Below, piece by piece: positions 57,701 to 64,000 of a stretch of DNA of 64,000 nt. The notes under the pieces were generated by a model, which worked only from the letters and a program-made list of their open reading frames with translations, searched no databases and was not told the DNA's origin. The DNA comes from Streptomyces sp. NBC_00539 (lineage in GTDB: Bacteria > Actinomycetota > Actinomycetes > Streptomycetales > Streptomycetaceae). A program made the position numbers and the translations under genes. The first letter of the stretch is position 1. Each line of letters begins with the position of its first letter. The stretch lies in assembly GCF_036346105.1 (NCBI RefSeq), contig NZ_CP107811.1, positions 2,424,501 to 2,488,500 on the forward strand. The letters run 5' to 3'.

Positions 57701-57793
57701 GGCCCAGGGCCGGTTGAAGCCCGCGAAGCTGATGACGAAGCGCTGCGGCGGCTGCGCCGCTCCGTCGCGGTCCTGCCGAATACCGGTGGTCAT
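54791..57793 (-). CDS. fxsT: FxSxx-COOH system TIR-like/NB-ARC/TPR protein FxsT
   Basis: This 1000-aa protein has an N-terminal TIR-like domain (about 18-150; RFVISFAGFNRPW, VLVVLSERYFS, TEEEWNAAL). An NB-ARC-type STAND ATPase (about 178-500) has P-loop GLSGVGKT at 208-215 and Walker B LLVFDGCDN, and a long TPR array (about 600-990) follows. Similar proteins accompany FxSxx-COOH peptides in actinobacteria. STAND-TPR proteins usually sense a ligand and oligomerise. It is the last visible gene of the locus and convergent with sucA. Confidence 0.87.
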   Translation of the reverse strand: MTTGIRQDRDGAAQPPQRFVISFAGFNRPWAVWIAHRLEEHGHRVALQRWDPQSSPGVTEALDDLARAGGKVLVVLSERYFSAGTHTEEEWNAALRTVTEHHPDRFAAVCLTDAPLPSAVAALEKTDLWGLDAYEAEYRVLRRLELPTDRIGIESGRRGPRFPNDPPEIWGRVPRRNPRFTGRNDVIGRLRAALTEAPPGASTVTLLGLSGVGKTQVATEYAYRFASEYDVVWWVPAEDRPTLRERLADLAPALGLPEGAGSYGEQIRAVLEALRRGNPYYRWLLVFDGCDNPDDLTDLLPSGAGDVIITSRNREWAARHTSLVEVPLYARPESVTFIRRRAGRLTTAEAHQLAEALEDYPLALDQTAGWLADSPIGVGEYLHLLQSRLDSHEAVTLSDDYPLPFPTALAILLNNVRENFPDALALLRLFVFFAPGRVPLRLLSEFPADDVPEQLAGLINDQIRWNAALNKLVQFSVVRLEYSDLAVEEGGGLETVQLHRMVHNIVRGDLGDDEAEELSRVVRQVLAAADPGRPSDSRLWPRYAELIPHLEPAGVLRSSNPRIQNFLLHCLRYLLRAGEYRTCLRLAEETDGIWRPMLGEDHDQVRELSYHYGSALRMLGHFRQAESLAKARAERLVAERGPRDLESLRATSSYAGVLLNTAKFEQARDLLEHAFASYRELLGEDDATTLAAQNNVAVVLRLLGRYQEAYDTDLDTLRRRERVLRVRHIATLSSGIGCAMGLRLMGRYREALARQEQGLKVNAQVLGTNHPQTLRAEHNLGMCLRRSGDIPGAGARLRSVLERSTRVFGAEFPWTLMVASDYATYLREYGDVDEARRISEDVVRGYQSQLGLAHPYSIGTVGNLGLVLRAQGERVEALSLAEQALVGMRGALGDRHPWTLGCALNATGHRNITGRLEDAVELSRETLRGAEQVLGPDHPMTLSAQIALAADLRAVREDAEAAKHEDAGLKALTRTLGAQHVHTVSARQQTRPYWDFEPQP

Positions 57794-57866
57794 GCGGCCG
57801 TCTCCCTGGAACCGGGCGGTGGACGGGGTTGAAAAGGTACCGCAACGGACGGTTCGTCAGGGCCCC

Positions 57867-59120
57867 TCAGGAACCGGTGAACTCGGCGAGTCCGGGATGC
57901 TTCTCGCACCAGGCGCGGCGTTCCCGTTCCAGGGTCCGGCGGGCGGTCGCGTGCTGGTCGCCGGGTGGTGGCAGTTCGTCCATGGCCCGCTCCGCCGCGG
58001 CCATCGCGTCGGTGAACTCGCGGCCCGTGCCGGTCAGTTGCGGGTGGGCGCGGATGGCGGGCAGGACGGCCGCCACCTGGGCGCGCAGTCGTGCGTGCCG
58101 GGCCCAGGCGCCGCGCGCCCCGTACAGGGCGGCGCGCTGCCAGTAGCCGGCGAGGGCCAGGTGGGCGTACGCGCCGTGCAGCAGCCCGTCGAGCGGCCGG
58201 GGGTCGCTGCGCCAGGGGGCCCAGTGGCGTGGCGTGCGGTCGGCGGTGTGCAGGGTCAGGACGTCGGCGAGGGCGGTGAGCTTCCCGTGCTGGACCTCGT
58301 GGACGAGGGTGGCGGCCAGGGCGGGCGGGGCCTGTGCCCGGGCCAGCACGGATCCGGCGGCGGCGGGCAGGGTCGCGCCGCTGGAGCGCGCCCCGCCGGC
58401 CAGGGGGACGACGGAGCGCAGCAGGCGGCCGATCTCGTCGGCGCGGGCGGAGTCGTAGCGCCGCAGCAGGGTGAGGGCGCCGGACCACTGGGTGTCCCAG
58501 CGCTTGTGCCCCTTGGGGGTGAGCCGCCGGGCCGGGCGCACGTGGGCGGGCTCGTCGCGGGCGGGGGCGCGGTAGGGGTCGAGGTCGTCGAGGGCGGTAC
58601 GGCCGTCGGGCAGGGCGTGCAGCGGGAGCGGGTCGGGGGCGGTGGCCCAGGACCGCTCGGTGACGGCGAGGAGGCCGGGCCGGTCGGGCCGCAGCAGTCC
58701 GAGGGTGGGCAGGACGAGCCGGCCGCCCGCGGGGCGCAGGGTGACCTTGAAGGTGATCCCGGCGCGCAGCGCGGCGGCGGCGGCGAGCGCCCCGAGGTGC
58801 CCGAGGTCGGCGGGGGGACCGTCCGGCGCGGCCAGCCGGCGCAGGGTCTCCTCGGCCCACACCCCGGTGGCGGGGTAGTGCAGTACGTCCCGTACCGCGC
58901 CGGGGTCGTGCCGTTCGGCTTCCTCCAGCAGCGCCCAGTGCTCCGCGGCCTCGGCGCCGGGGGCCCGGTCGAGTACCGCGCGCAGCAGGAGCAGCCGCTT
59001 GGAGCGGCGTACGTCGCGCACGAGCCGGGTGCCTTCCGGCGAGGGTTCGGTGGAGGCGAGGGCGCGCAGGGTCGGGGAGCTGACGGCGAACGGGGCGAGG
59101 GTGGCCGGGGCTTCGCTCAT
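57867..59120 (-). CDS. HExxH-type putative peptide beta-hydroxylase
   Basis: This 417-aa protein carries HEVQH (residues 274-278) and later histidines H315/H320 typical of the HExxH-motif peptide-modification family found beside radical SAM RiPP enzymes. That family is now linked to alpha-ketoglutarate-dependent hydroxylation. It overlaps fxsB by 4 nt and so is co-translated. Its probable substrate is FxsA. Confidence 0.82.
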   Translation of the reverse strand: MSEAPATLAPFAVSSPTLRALASTEPSPEGTRLVRDVRRSKRLLLLRAVLDRAPGAEAAEHWALLEEAERHDPGAVRDVLHYPATGVWAEETLRRLAAPDGPPADLGHLGALAAAAALRAGITFKVTLRPAGGRLVLPTLGLLRPDRPGLLAVTERSWATAPDPLPLHALPDGRTALDDLDPYRAPARDEPAHVRPARRLTPKGHKRWDTQWSGALTLLRRYDSARADEIGRLLRSVVPLAGGARSSGATLPAAAGSVLARAQAPPALAATLVHEVQHGKLTALADVLTLHTADRTPRHWAPWRSDPRPLDGLLHGAYAHLALAGYWQRAALYGARGAWARHARLRAQVAAVLPAIRAHPQLTGTGREFTDAMAAAERAMDELPPPGDQHATARRTLERERRAWCEKHPGLAEFTGS

Positions 59121-60394
59121 GAGGCGGCCCGCCCGGTGACGGCGGCGGCGTGCAGGGCGCGCGCGATGTGCCGGATGAGGGCCTGGAGGTCGGCGCAGTA
59201 CACCGAGGGCCGGCGGAACCCCTCACCGGCGCGGTAGCGGTGCGGGTAGTGTCCGCCGCCGCACACTTCGACGAGTTCGCAGGCGCGGCAGTCGGCGGCG
59301 AGGGCGTCCCGCCCGAGCTGGCGGGCGGCGAACCCGGGGTGGTCCAGCAGCCGGTCGAAGCCGTCGGTGTCGAGGTGGAGGCCGGTCGCGGCGGCGCCCT
59401 CGTAGGCGGATTTCAGCGAATCGGCCTGTTCGATGCTGCCGTCCGTCTCGATGACGGCGGTGGTGGCGGGAGCCAGGCCGAGGGTCTCGGTGGCGGTGGG
59501 CAGTCCGAGCAGCAGGGCGATGATCTCCTCGAAGACGCGCACACGGGTGCGGTGCACGCCGTCGTGCCACCAGCGTTCGAAGACCGCGATCAACCAGTCG
59601 GCGTACGGGGTCGCGTGCGGGGAGTGGGCGGGCGGCGGTTCGCTCCAGTTGGCCAGCGGCAGGAGCAGGCCGATGGCGGGCGGGGCGAAGTCGAGCAGCG
59701 ACTCGTACACCTCGACGGGGTCCTGGGCGAGGTCGATGACGCAGAGCACCCCCGCGTAGCCGGCGGGATTGCGGGCGAGCAGCCGCAGCCCGCGTGCCGC
59801 GGCCGCGAACCCGGGGCGTCCGGCGTGGTCGGCGCGGCGGGTGTTGTGCGCGGGCAGACCGCCGTCGAGGCTGACGCCGACGCGGATGCCGGCGGCGGTG
59901 AGCGCGTCGAGCCGGCCGCGGGTGAGGAGGGTGGCGTTGGTCTGGACGGTGGCGGTGACCCGGGTGCCGGGGGCGACGGCGGCCCGTACCGCCTCGACGG
60001 GAGCGGCGAGCGCGGCGGGGCCGGTGAGCAGCGGCTCGCCGCCGTGCAGGACGAGGTCGACGCGGGTCAGCCGGTGGGCGGCGGCGTGTTCGGCGATCCG
60101 CTCGGCGGCGCGGCGGACGGTTGCGGCGGACATCACGGCGGGGCGGTCGCGCCAGGACTGGTCGGCCATCTCATAGACGTAGCAGTAGGTGCAGGCGAGG
60201 TTGCAGCGGCTGTGCGTCTTGAGCACGAACTGCCGGACGGGGAAGGCGCGGTGCCCGGCGGCGCGCAGGGCGGGCACGTCGAGCCGGGCGTAGGGCCAGG
60301 GAGCGTGGCGCACGTGCGCGTCGCCGGGGTCCGCTCCCGCCGGTGGCGGCCGGTGCGCGGGCAGCACGGTGTCGCTCGTGATCGCTTGCGTCAT
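59117..60394 (-). CDS. fxsB: Radical SAM/SPASM peptide maturase FxsB
   Basis: This 425-aa enzyme has the CxxxCxxC iron-sulfur motif at C64, C68 and C71 (SRCNLACTYCY), the HGGEPLL motif and a SPASM cluster with C369, C372, C378 and C400. FxsB-type enzymes join a phenylalanine ring to the beta-carbon of a nearby residue, making a three-residue cyclophane. ATG 60394 has a GGGAGG site. It lies 111 bp after fxsA. Confidence 0.9.
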   Translation of the reverse strand: MTQAITSDTVLPAHRPPPAGADPGDAHVRHAPWPYARLDVPALRAAGHRAFPVRQFVLKTHSRCNLACTYCYVYEMADQSWRDRPAVMSAATVRRAAERIAEHAAAHRLTRVDLVLHGGEPLLTGPAALAAPVEAVRAAVAPGTRVTATVQTNATLLTRGRLDALTAAGIRVGVSLDGGLPAHNTRRADHAGRPGFAAAARGLRLLARNPAGYAGVLCVIDLAQDPVEVYESLLDFAPPAIGLLLPLANWSEPPPAHSPHATPYADWLIAVFERWWHDGVHRTRVRVFEEIIALLLGLPTATETLGLAPATTAVIETDGSIEQADSLKSAYEGAAATGLHLDTDGFDRLLDHPGFAARQLGRDALAADCRACELVEVCGGGHYPHRYRAGEGFRRPSVYCADLQALIRHIARALHAAAVTGRAAS

Positions 60395-60505
60395 CGGCCT
60401 GCGCCTCCCTCCCCCGCCGCCTCCCCGGAGGTACCCCGGCGGACGGTGCATCCCTGCCCTGCGGACGAGCCGGACTAACGGCGGAAAGTGGTCAACTCCC
60501 CTCGC

Positions 60506-60700
60506 TCACACCACCCCCGAGTCGAAGGCGTTGAGTATCTCGGCGGGGTGCGTGACCCGCTCCACCAGGCCTTCGATCACCTCGGCGAGCACCGGGTGCC
60601 CGATCCCGCGCAGCCCGGCCAGATCCAGTCCGGACAGGTCCGGCAACCGCCCGCCGCACTCCCGCCGGACCGTCGGCGCTTCCTGACCCTGAGTCACCAT
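60506..60700 (-). CDS. fxsA: FxSxx-COOH precursor peptide FxsA, variant C-terminus
   Basis: This roughly 64-aa precursor has the family leader core LPDLSGLDLAGLRGIGHPVL followed by EILNAFDSGVV at the end. The characteristic motif is F-x-S-x-x at the C-terminus. Here it is F59-D60-S61 followed by three residues (GVV), one more than usual. The substrate Phe and Ser for FxsB are kept. I prefer ATG 60700 (MVTQGQEAP); the frame runs upstream to 60844 without a good start. Confidence 0.82.
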   Translation of the reverse strand: MVTQGQEAPTVRRECGGRLPDLSGLDLAGLRGIGHPVLAEVIEGLVERVTHPAEILNAFDSGVV

Positions 60701-60794
60701 GTGTCGCCCGTCCCCCTCTTGGCCGTATGGTCCACTGCCCCTTCCCTTCCCGTGGCCGTCGGAAACGGCCGGGGCGGTACCCGGCCCCGGCCGG

Positions 60795-63700
60795 TCACGG
60801 GCCCGCCTCCAAGGCGCGGATGCGTTCGCCCACCCAGGCCACACGGGCTTCCGGGGCGCCCGCCCGCAGCCACAGCTCCAGCGCCGCCCGGTAGGCCTCC
60901 AGCGCGCCCCTCGGCCGCTCCAGCCGTTCCAGCACCTCGCCGCGCAGCTCCTGCACCCGCGCGGCCAGTTCCACGGCCACCCGCTCCAGGTCGTCGCCGC
61001 CGGCCAGGGCCGCGCGCCACGCCCTGCGGTAGGAGTCGGCGGCCCTGTCGAGCCGGTCCACGCCCCGCGTGTGGGCGTGGATCTCCTGCTGCACGTCCCC
61101 GTGCTCCCGCCAGGCCTGCGCCTGTTCCAGCGGGCTGCGGCTCTGCCGGGCGGCCAGCTCCAGCAGGTGCTCGGCCTCCCGCAGGTCGACCAGGTCGCCC
61201 TCGTAGGAGTGGCGCAGCCGCAGCCCCGCCGCCAGCCGCAGCAGCCGCCGCGCCGAGCGGGGGTCCGACTGGGGCACCGCGGCCCGGCTCTCGCGCAGCA
61301 CCCGTACGGCGGTGGACGCGTACCGCCGCCCGTCGGCGCCGGCGGCCGCGGCGCGTTCCAGGAGCACGTCGCCCCACTCGGGCAGCAGCTCCCCGTAGGC
61401 GTCCCCGTCCCTGGGGATCAGCCTGCGGGCCCGCGCGTACGCCCCGGCCGCGTCGTCCAGGGCCGCCGGGTCCGAGTCCCGCGCGTACCGGGCCCGGTGC
61501 ACCCGCGCGAGGCAGACCAGCGCCGCCAGCCGCAGCTGCGGCTCGCCGTCCTCCTCCGGCCCGGCGTCCTCACCCGCCTCCTGCGCCTCCTGCAGGGCGC
61601 GGGCCAGCTGCCCGGCCGCCTCCTCCAGCCGCGCGGGCAGGTACCGCAGCGCCGAGGCCTGCTCCACCCTGGCCCGGGCCCGCTCCTCCGGGCCGGCGTC
61701 CGGGTCCACGAGCAGCCGGCCCGCGGCCAGTTCCGCCAGTGCGGCGCGTTCCGCGGGGTCGGCGGTGTGGGGCAGCAGGGCGAGCAGGACCCGCCCGAGG
61801 GCCGGGCCGACCCCGGGCTCGTCCTCCCCGGCGGCCTCCAGCGCGGCCCGGGCCTCCCGCAGCGGCCCCGGGTCGCCGCGCAGCTCGCCGAGGCGGACCA
61901 GGGCCCGGGTCCGGCGTACGACGCAGTCGAGCCGGAACTCCCGGTCCGCGCCGGGAGCGGCCGCGACCGCCGCGAACTCCCGCTCGGCCGCCGCCAGGAG
62001 CTCCGCGTCCGGTACGTCCGCGGCCAGGGCCCGCTCGTACAGCACCTTGCCCCGCGCCGCCCGGGCCGACGGGCTGCCCAGCCCGGTCAGGGTCCGCTCG
62101 GCCTCCGCGAGCAGCTCCGGGTCGCGCTGGAGCGCCCACAGCCGAAGCAGCGCACCCGCGAGTTCCAGCTCGGCCTCCTCCGCCGCATCGGCGGGGCCGG
62201 GCGGCGCCGACACGGCCCGGCGCAGCAGGGTCACGGCCTCGTACAGGCCGCGCCGCCCGCCCTCGGTGATCCGGGCCCGGGCCGTCCGTACGGCCCACTC
62301 CCGGGCGGGCGCGGCGGGCGGCGGTTCGGTCTCCGGCCCGTCGGGCGGCGGCCCGGGCAGGTAGCGGCGCACGACCTTCGCCGAGACCTGGGCGAAGGCC
62401 TGCGGGAGGCGGCCGGCGGGCACCCGTTCGCCGTCGGGCTCCAGGGGGGCGCCGGTCAGCTGCGAGACGGCGAGGGCCGGGAAGTTGCGCACGCCCCGCC
62501 CGAAGTGGGCCCGTACGTACGCGGAGCAGTGCTTGAGCACCAGTGCGGCCTCGTCCCGGCCGAGCGGCCCCAGCAGCACGTCCTGCACGCCGGGGGTGAA
62601 CTCGTACCACCCGGCGTCCGGCGCGCGCCGCAGCAGTCCGCTCAGCAGCACCTCGGCGAGGTCGGAGGGTTCCGAGTCGGGCAGCATCGTGCGCTGTACG
62701 AGCCGCATCACGGGCAGTGTCAGGGGGGCCGCCGCCAGGTACAGGGCGAGTTGCACCGCGCCGGGCGCGGCCGAGGAGCGGAAACGCTGTACGAGCTCCC
62801 GCGGCGGCCGTGCGGCCCGGGGCGGGGGTTCGGCCCCGGCGGGGTGGCGGGGCAGTACCCGCCCGACCTCGGCCGGTACGGGCCCGGTCCCGAGCCCTGC
62901 GACGAGGCGGGCCCAGGCGCCGAGGGCGGCGGCGTTCGGCGGGAGCACGGGCACGGTGAGCCCGCCCGTGGGGCGCCCGGGCCGGGGCGGCCGGTCCGGG
63001 TGGAACTCCAGCTTGCGGGGGCCGCCTTCCGTACGGGTCAGCACCCCGCGCTCGGTCGGCAGCCGGCTGCGGTTCCACAGGCGCTGCGGCAGCGGCTGCA
63101 CCACCGCGCAGGGCGTGCACTGGGCCCACCGGTACAGCAGGCGCTGCGCCCGGCCCTCCCGCCACACGGGCCCGGCGCAGTCGGAGACGACCATGGTCAG
63201 CGCCCGGCCGGTGGGGTCGCGCACCTGGTCACCGGAGCGGAGCCCGGCGGTGGGGTGCGGGCCCCGGCCGACGGCGACGGCGCCGTCGGCCGACCGGTGC
63301 AGGTAGTAGACCTGGACGTCGCGGAAGGCCCCCAGCCGTTCGCACACGGACCGCAGTTCCTCGAACATGTCGTGCCACACCGCCATCGACGGTGAGGCGT
63401 CCATGACCAGGCGTACGGTCGCCTCGCGCCGGCTCTCCGGCCGGAACACCGGGATGACCAGCCCGAGGGCCCGGGCGCTGGCCTCGGCGGTGGCGGCCTC
63501 GTCGAGGACGGTCCGGGTGGGCGGCCCGGGCGGCCGGTGCCGCTGGAGGGCGCGCAGGGCCCGCTGGATCTCCAGGACCCTGGGCAGCGCCGCCGCGCCG
63601 GGCACCCGTACGGGCACCCCGCCCGCGGCGGGGAGTTCCGCGTCGCCGTCCGCCGTCCCGCCGCCCCTGGTGGCGTACAGCCGGACCGCGTCCCGCGGAT

Positions 63701-63965
63701 CGGGCTCTTCCCGTACGGGGTCCTGCGCGCGCGGGGCCGCCTCCTGCGGGCCCGCCTGCGGTCCGGGCCCCGGTGCCGGCTCCCGGACCGGGGCGTCACC
63801 GGCGTCCGGCGCCCCGGCCGGCCCCCGAGTCCGCCCGGCGAGCCACAGCGCGTCGGCGAGCTCCTCGGCGGACGGGTCGAGCCCGGCGCCCCGCAGCAGC
63901 GCGGCGAGGTCGCGGATGGGCTCGGCCGGGGGCACGGGGGCGGGGGCGGGGGGCACGGGCGTCAC
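60795..63965 (-). CDS. SAV_2336-type VWA-TPR protein
   Basis: This 1056-aa protein has a Pro/Ala-rich N-terminus, then a von Willebrand A-like domain with a MIDAS DASPS (189-193). A central all-alpha region and a C-terminal half of TPR-like helical repeats (about 550-1056) follow. It resembles SAV_2336 N-terminal-domain proteins, often coded beside AAA+ ATPases. It is 94 bp upstream of fxsA. GTG 63965 overlaps the preceding gene by 4 nt. Function unknown. Confidence 0.72.
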   Translation of the reverse strand: MTPVPPAPAPVPPAEPIRDLAALLRGAGLDPSAEELADALWLAGRTRGPAGAPDAGDAPVREPAPGPGPQAGPQEAAPRAQDPVREEPDPRDAVRLYATRGGGTADGDAELPAAGGVPVRVPGAAALPRVLEIQRALRALQRHRPPGPPTRTVLDEAATAEASARALGLVIPVFRPESRREATVRLVMDASPSMAVWHDMFEELRSVCERLGAFRDVQVYYLHRSADGAVAVGRGPHPTAGLRSGDQVRDPTGRALTMVVSDCAGPVWREGRAQRLLYRWAQCTPCAVVQPLPQRLWNRSRLPTERGVLTRTEGGPRKLEFHPDRPPRPGRPTGGLTVPVLPPNAAALGAWARLVAGLGTGPVPAEVGRVLPRHPAGAEPPPRAARPPRELVQRFRSSAAPGAVQLALYLAAAPLTLPVMRLVQRTMLPDSEPSDLAEVLLSGLLRRAPDAGWYEFTPGVQDVLLGPLGRDEAALVLKHCSAYVRAHFGRGVRNFPALAVSQLTGAPLEPDGERVPAGRLPQAFAQVSAKVVRRYLPGPPPDGPETEPPPAAPAREWAVRTARARITEGGRRGLYEAVTLLRRAVSAPPGPADAAEEAELELAGALLRLWALQRDPELLAEAERTLTGLGSPSARAARGKVLYERALAADVPDAELLAAAEREFAAVAAAPGADREFRLDCVVRRTRALVRLGELRGDPGPLREARAALEAAGEDEPGVGPALGRVLLALLPHTADPAERAALAELAAGRLLVDPDAGPEERARARVEQASALRYLPARLEEAAGQLARALQEAQEAGEDAGPEEDGEPQLRLAALVCLARVHRARYARDSDPAALDDAAGAYARARRLIPRDGDAYGELLPEWGDVLLERAAAAGADGRRYASTAVRVLRESRAAVPQSDPRSARRLLRLAAGLRLRHSYEGDLVDLREAEHLLELAARQSRSPLEQAQAWREHGDVQQEIHAHTRGVDRLDRAADSYRRAWRAALAGGDDLERVAVELAARVQELRGEVLERLERPRGALEAYRAALELWLRAGAPEARVAWVGERIRALEAGP

Positions 63966-64000
63966 CTCGGCCGGTCGAGGCGCTGGATGAGCAGGTCGGC
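63962..64000 (-). CDS. 3' end of an upstream gene, truncated by the window
   Basis: Twelve codons and a TGA (63964-63962) are visible, ending ADLLIQRLDRPR, in frame and overlapping the next start (GTGA). SAV_2336-type genes often follow an AAA+ ATPase gene, so it may be one; the sequence in view cannot show it. Confidence 0.5.
   Translation of the reverse strand, partial: ADLLIQRLDRPR

Noticed and set aside
1-64000. CRISPR arrays, insertion sequences or prophage genes
   Set aside because: No regularly spaced repeats with unique spacers, no transposase or integrase frames and no phage structural genes were seen.

Overview
The window is high-GC (about 70-73%) actinobacterial chromosome. It is almost certainly Streptomyces or a close relative. 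The evidence is GTG/TTG starts, 4-nt GTGA/ATGA stop-start overlaps, a Rho with a large Gly/Gln/Arg-rich insertion, a conservon (cvnABCD), an FxSxx-COOH peptide locus, HspR-type control of lon, and a fused E2-E1 2-oxoglutarate dehydrogenase. Most of it is conserved core chromosome, broken by several accessory cassettes.

Region 1 (1-13.5 kb, minus strand): tsaC, prmC, prfA and rpmE (translation), an LCP cell-wall ligase, rho, then the threonine/lysine block thrB, thrC, hom, lysA and the ArgRS-like nrtL. A single-domain response regulator follows.

Region 2 (14-17.4 kb): a tRNA-Arg(CCG) gene with its terminator. Beside it lies a two-gene divergent cassette, a gamma-class adenine DNA methyltransferase and a BfiI/NgoFVII-like PLD nuclease. 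This looks like a Type II restriction-modification system and is the clearest horizontally acquired element here.

Region 3 (17.4-30 kb): a phosphoribosyltransferase, an XdhC-like protein and a small membrane protein. Next is a split NHEJ module (separate ligase and polymerase genes divergent from ku), a NERD protein, a secreted protein, a lipoprotein overlapping an orphan histidine kinase, and a TetR regulator lying between two different diiron ferritin-fold enzymes.

Region 4 (30-47.9 kb): a PBP2/RodA pair, an NlpC/P60 endopeptidase, a conservon followed by a styrene-monooxygenase-like flavoprotein, a PP2C-like protein, MarR, lon with a HAIR-type operator, a DUF4097 lipoprotein, a rhodanese and a GT39-like membrane glycosyltransferase.

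Region 5 (47.9-54.7 kb): a lipoprotein, an OmpR-type two-component pair, and kgd/sucA ending at a near-perfect terminator.

Region 6 (54.8-64 kb, minus strand): an FxSxx-COOH RiPP locus: the precursor (fxsA), radical SAM/SPASM maturase (fxsB), HExxH putative peptide hydroxylase, and a TIR-like/NB-ARC/TPR protein (fxsT). Upstream is a SAV_2336-type VWA-TPR protein and the 3' end of a further gene. The precursor's C-terminus is one residue longer than the family motif.

All product names come from reading motifs in the translated sequence and from recall of protein families; no database search was run.
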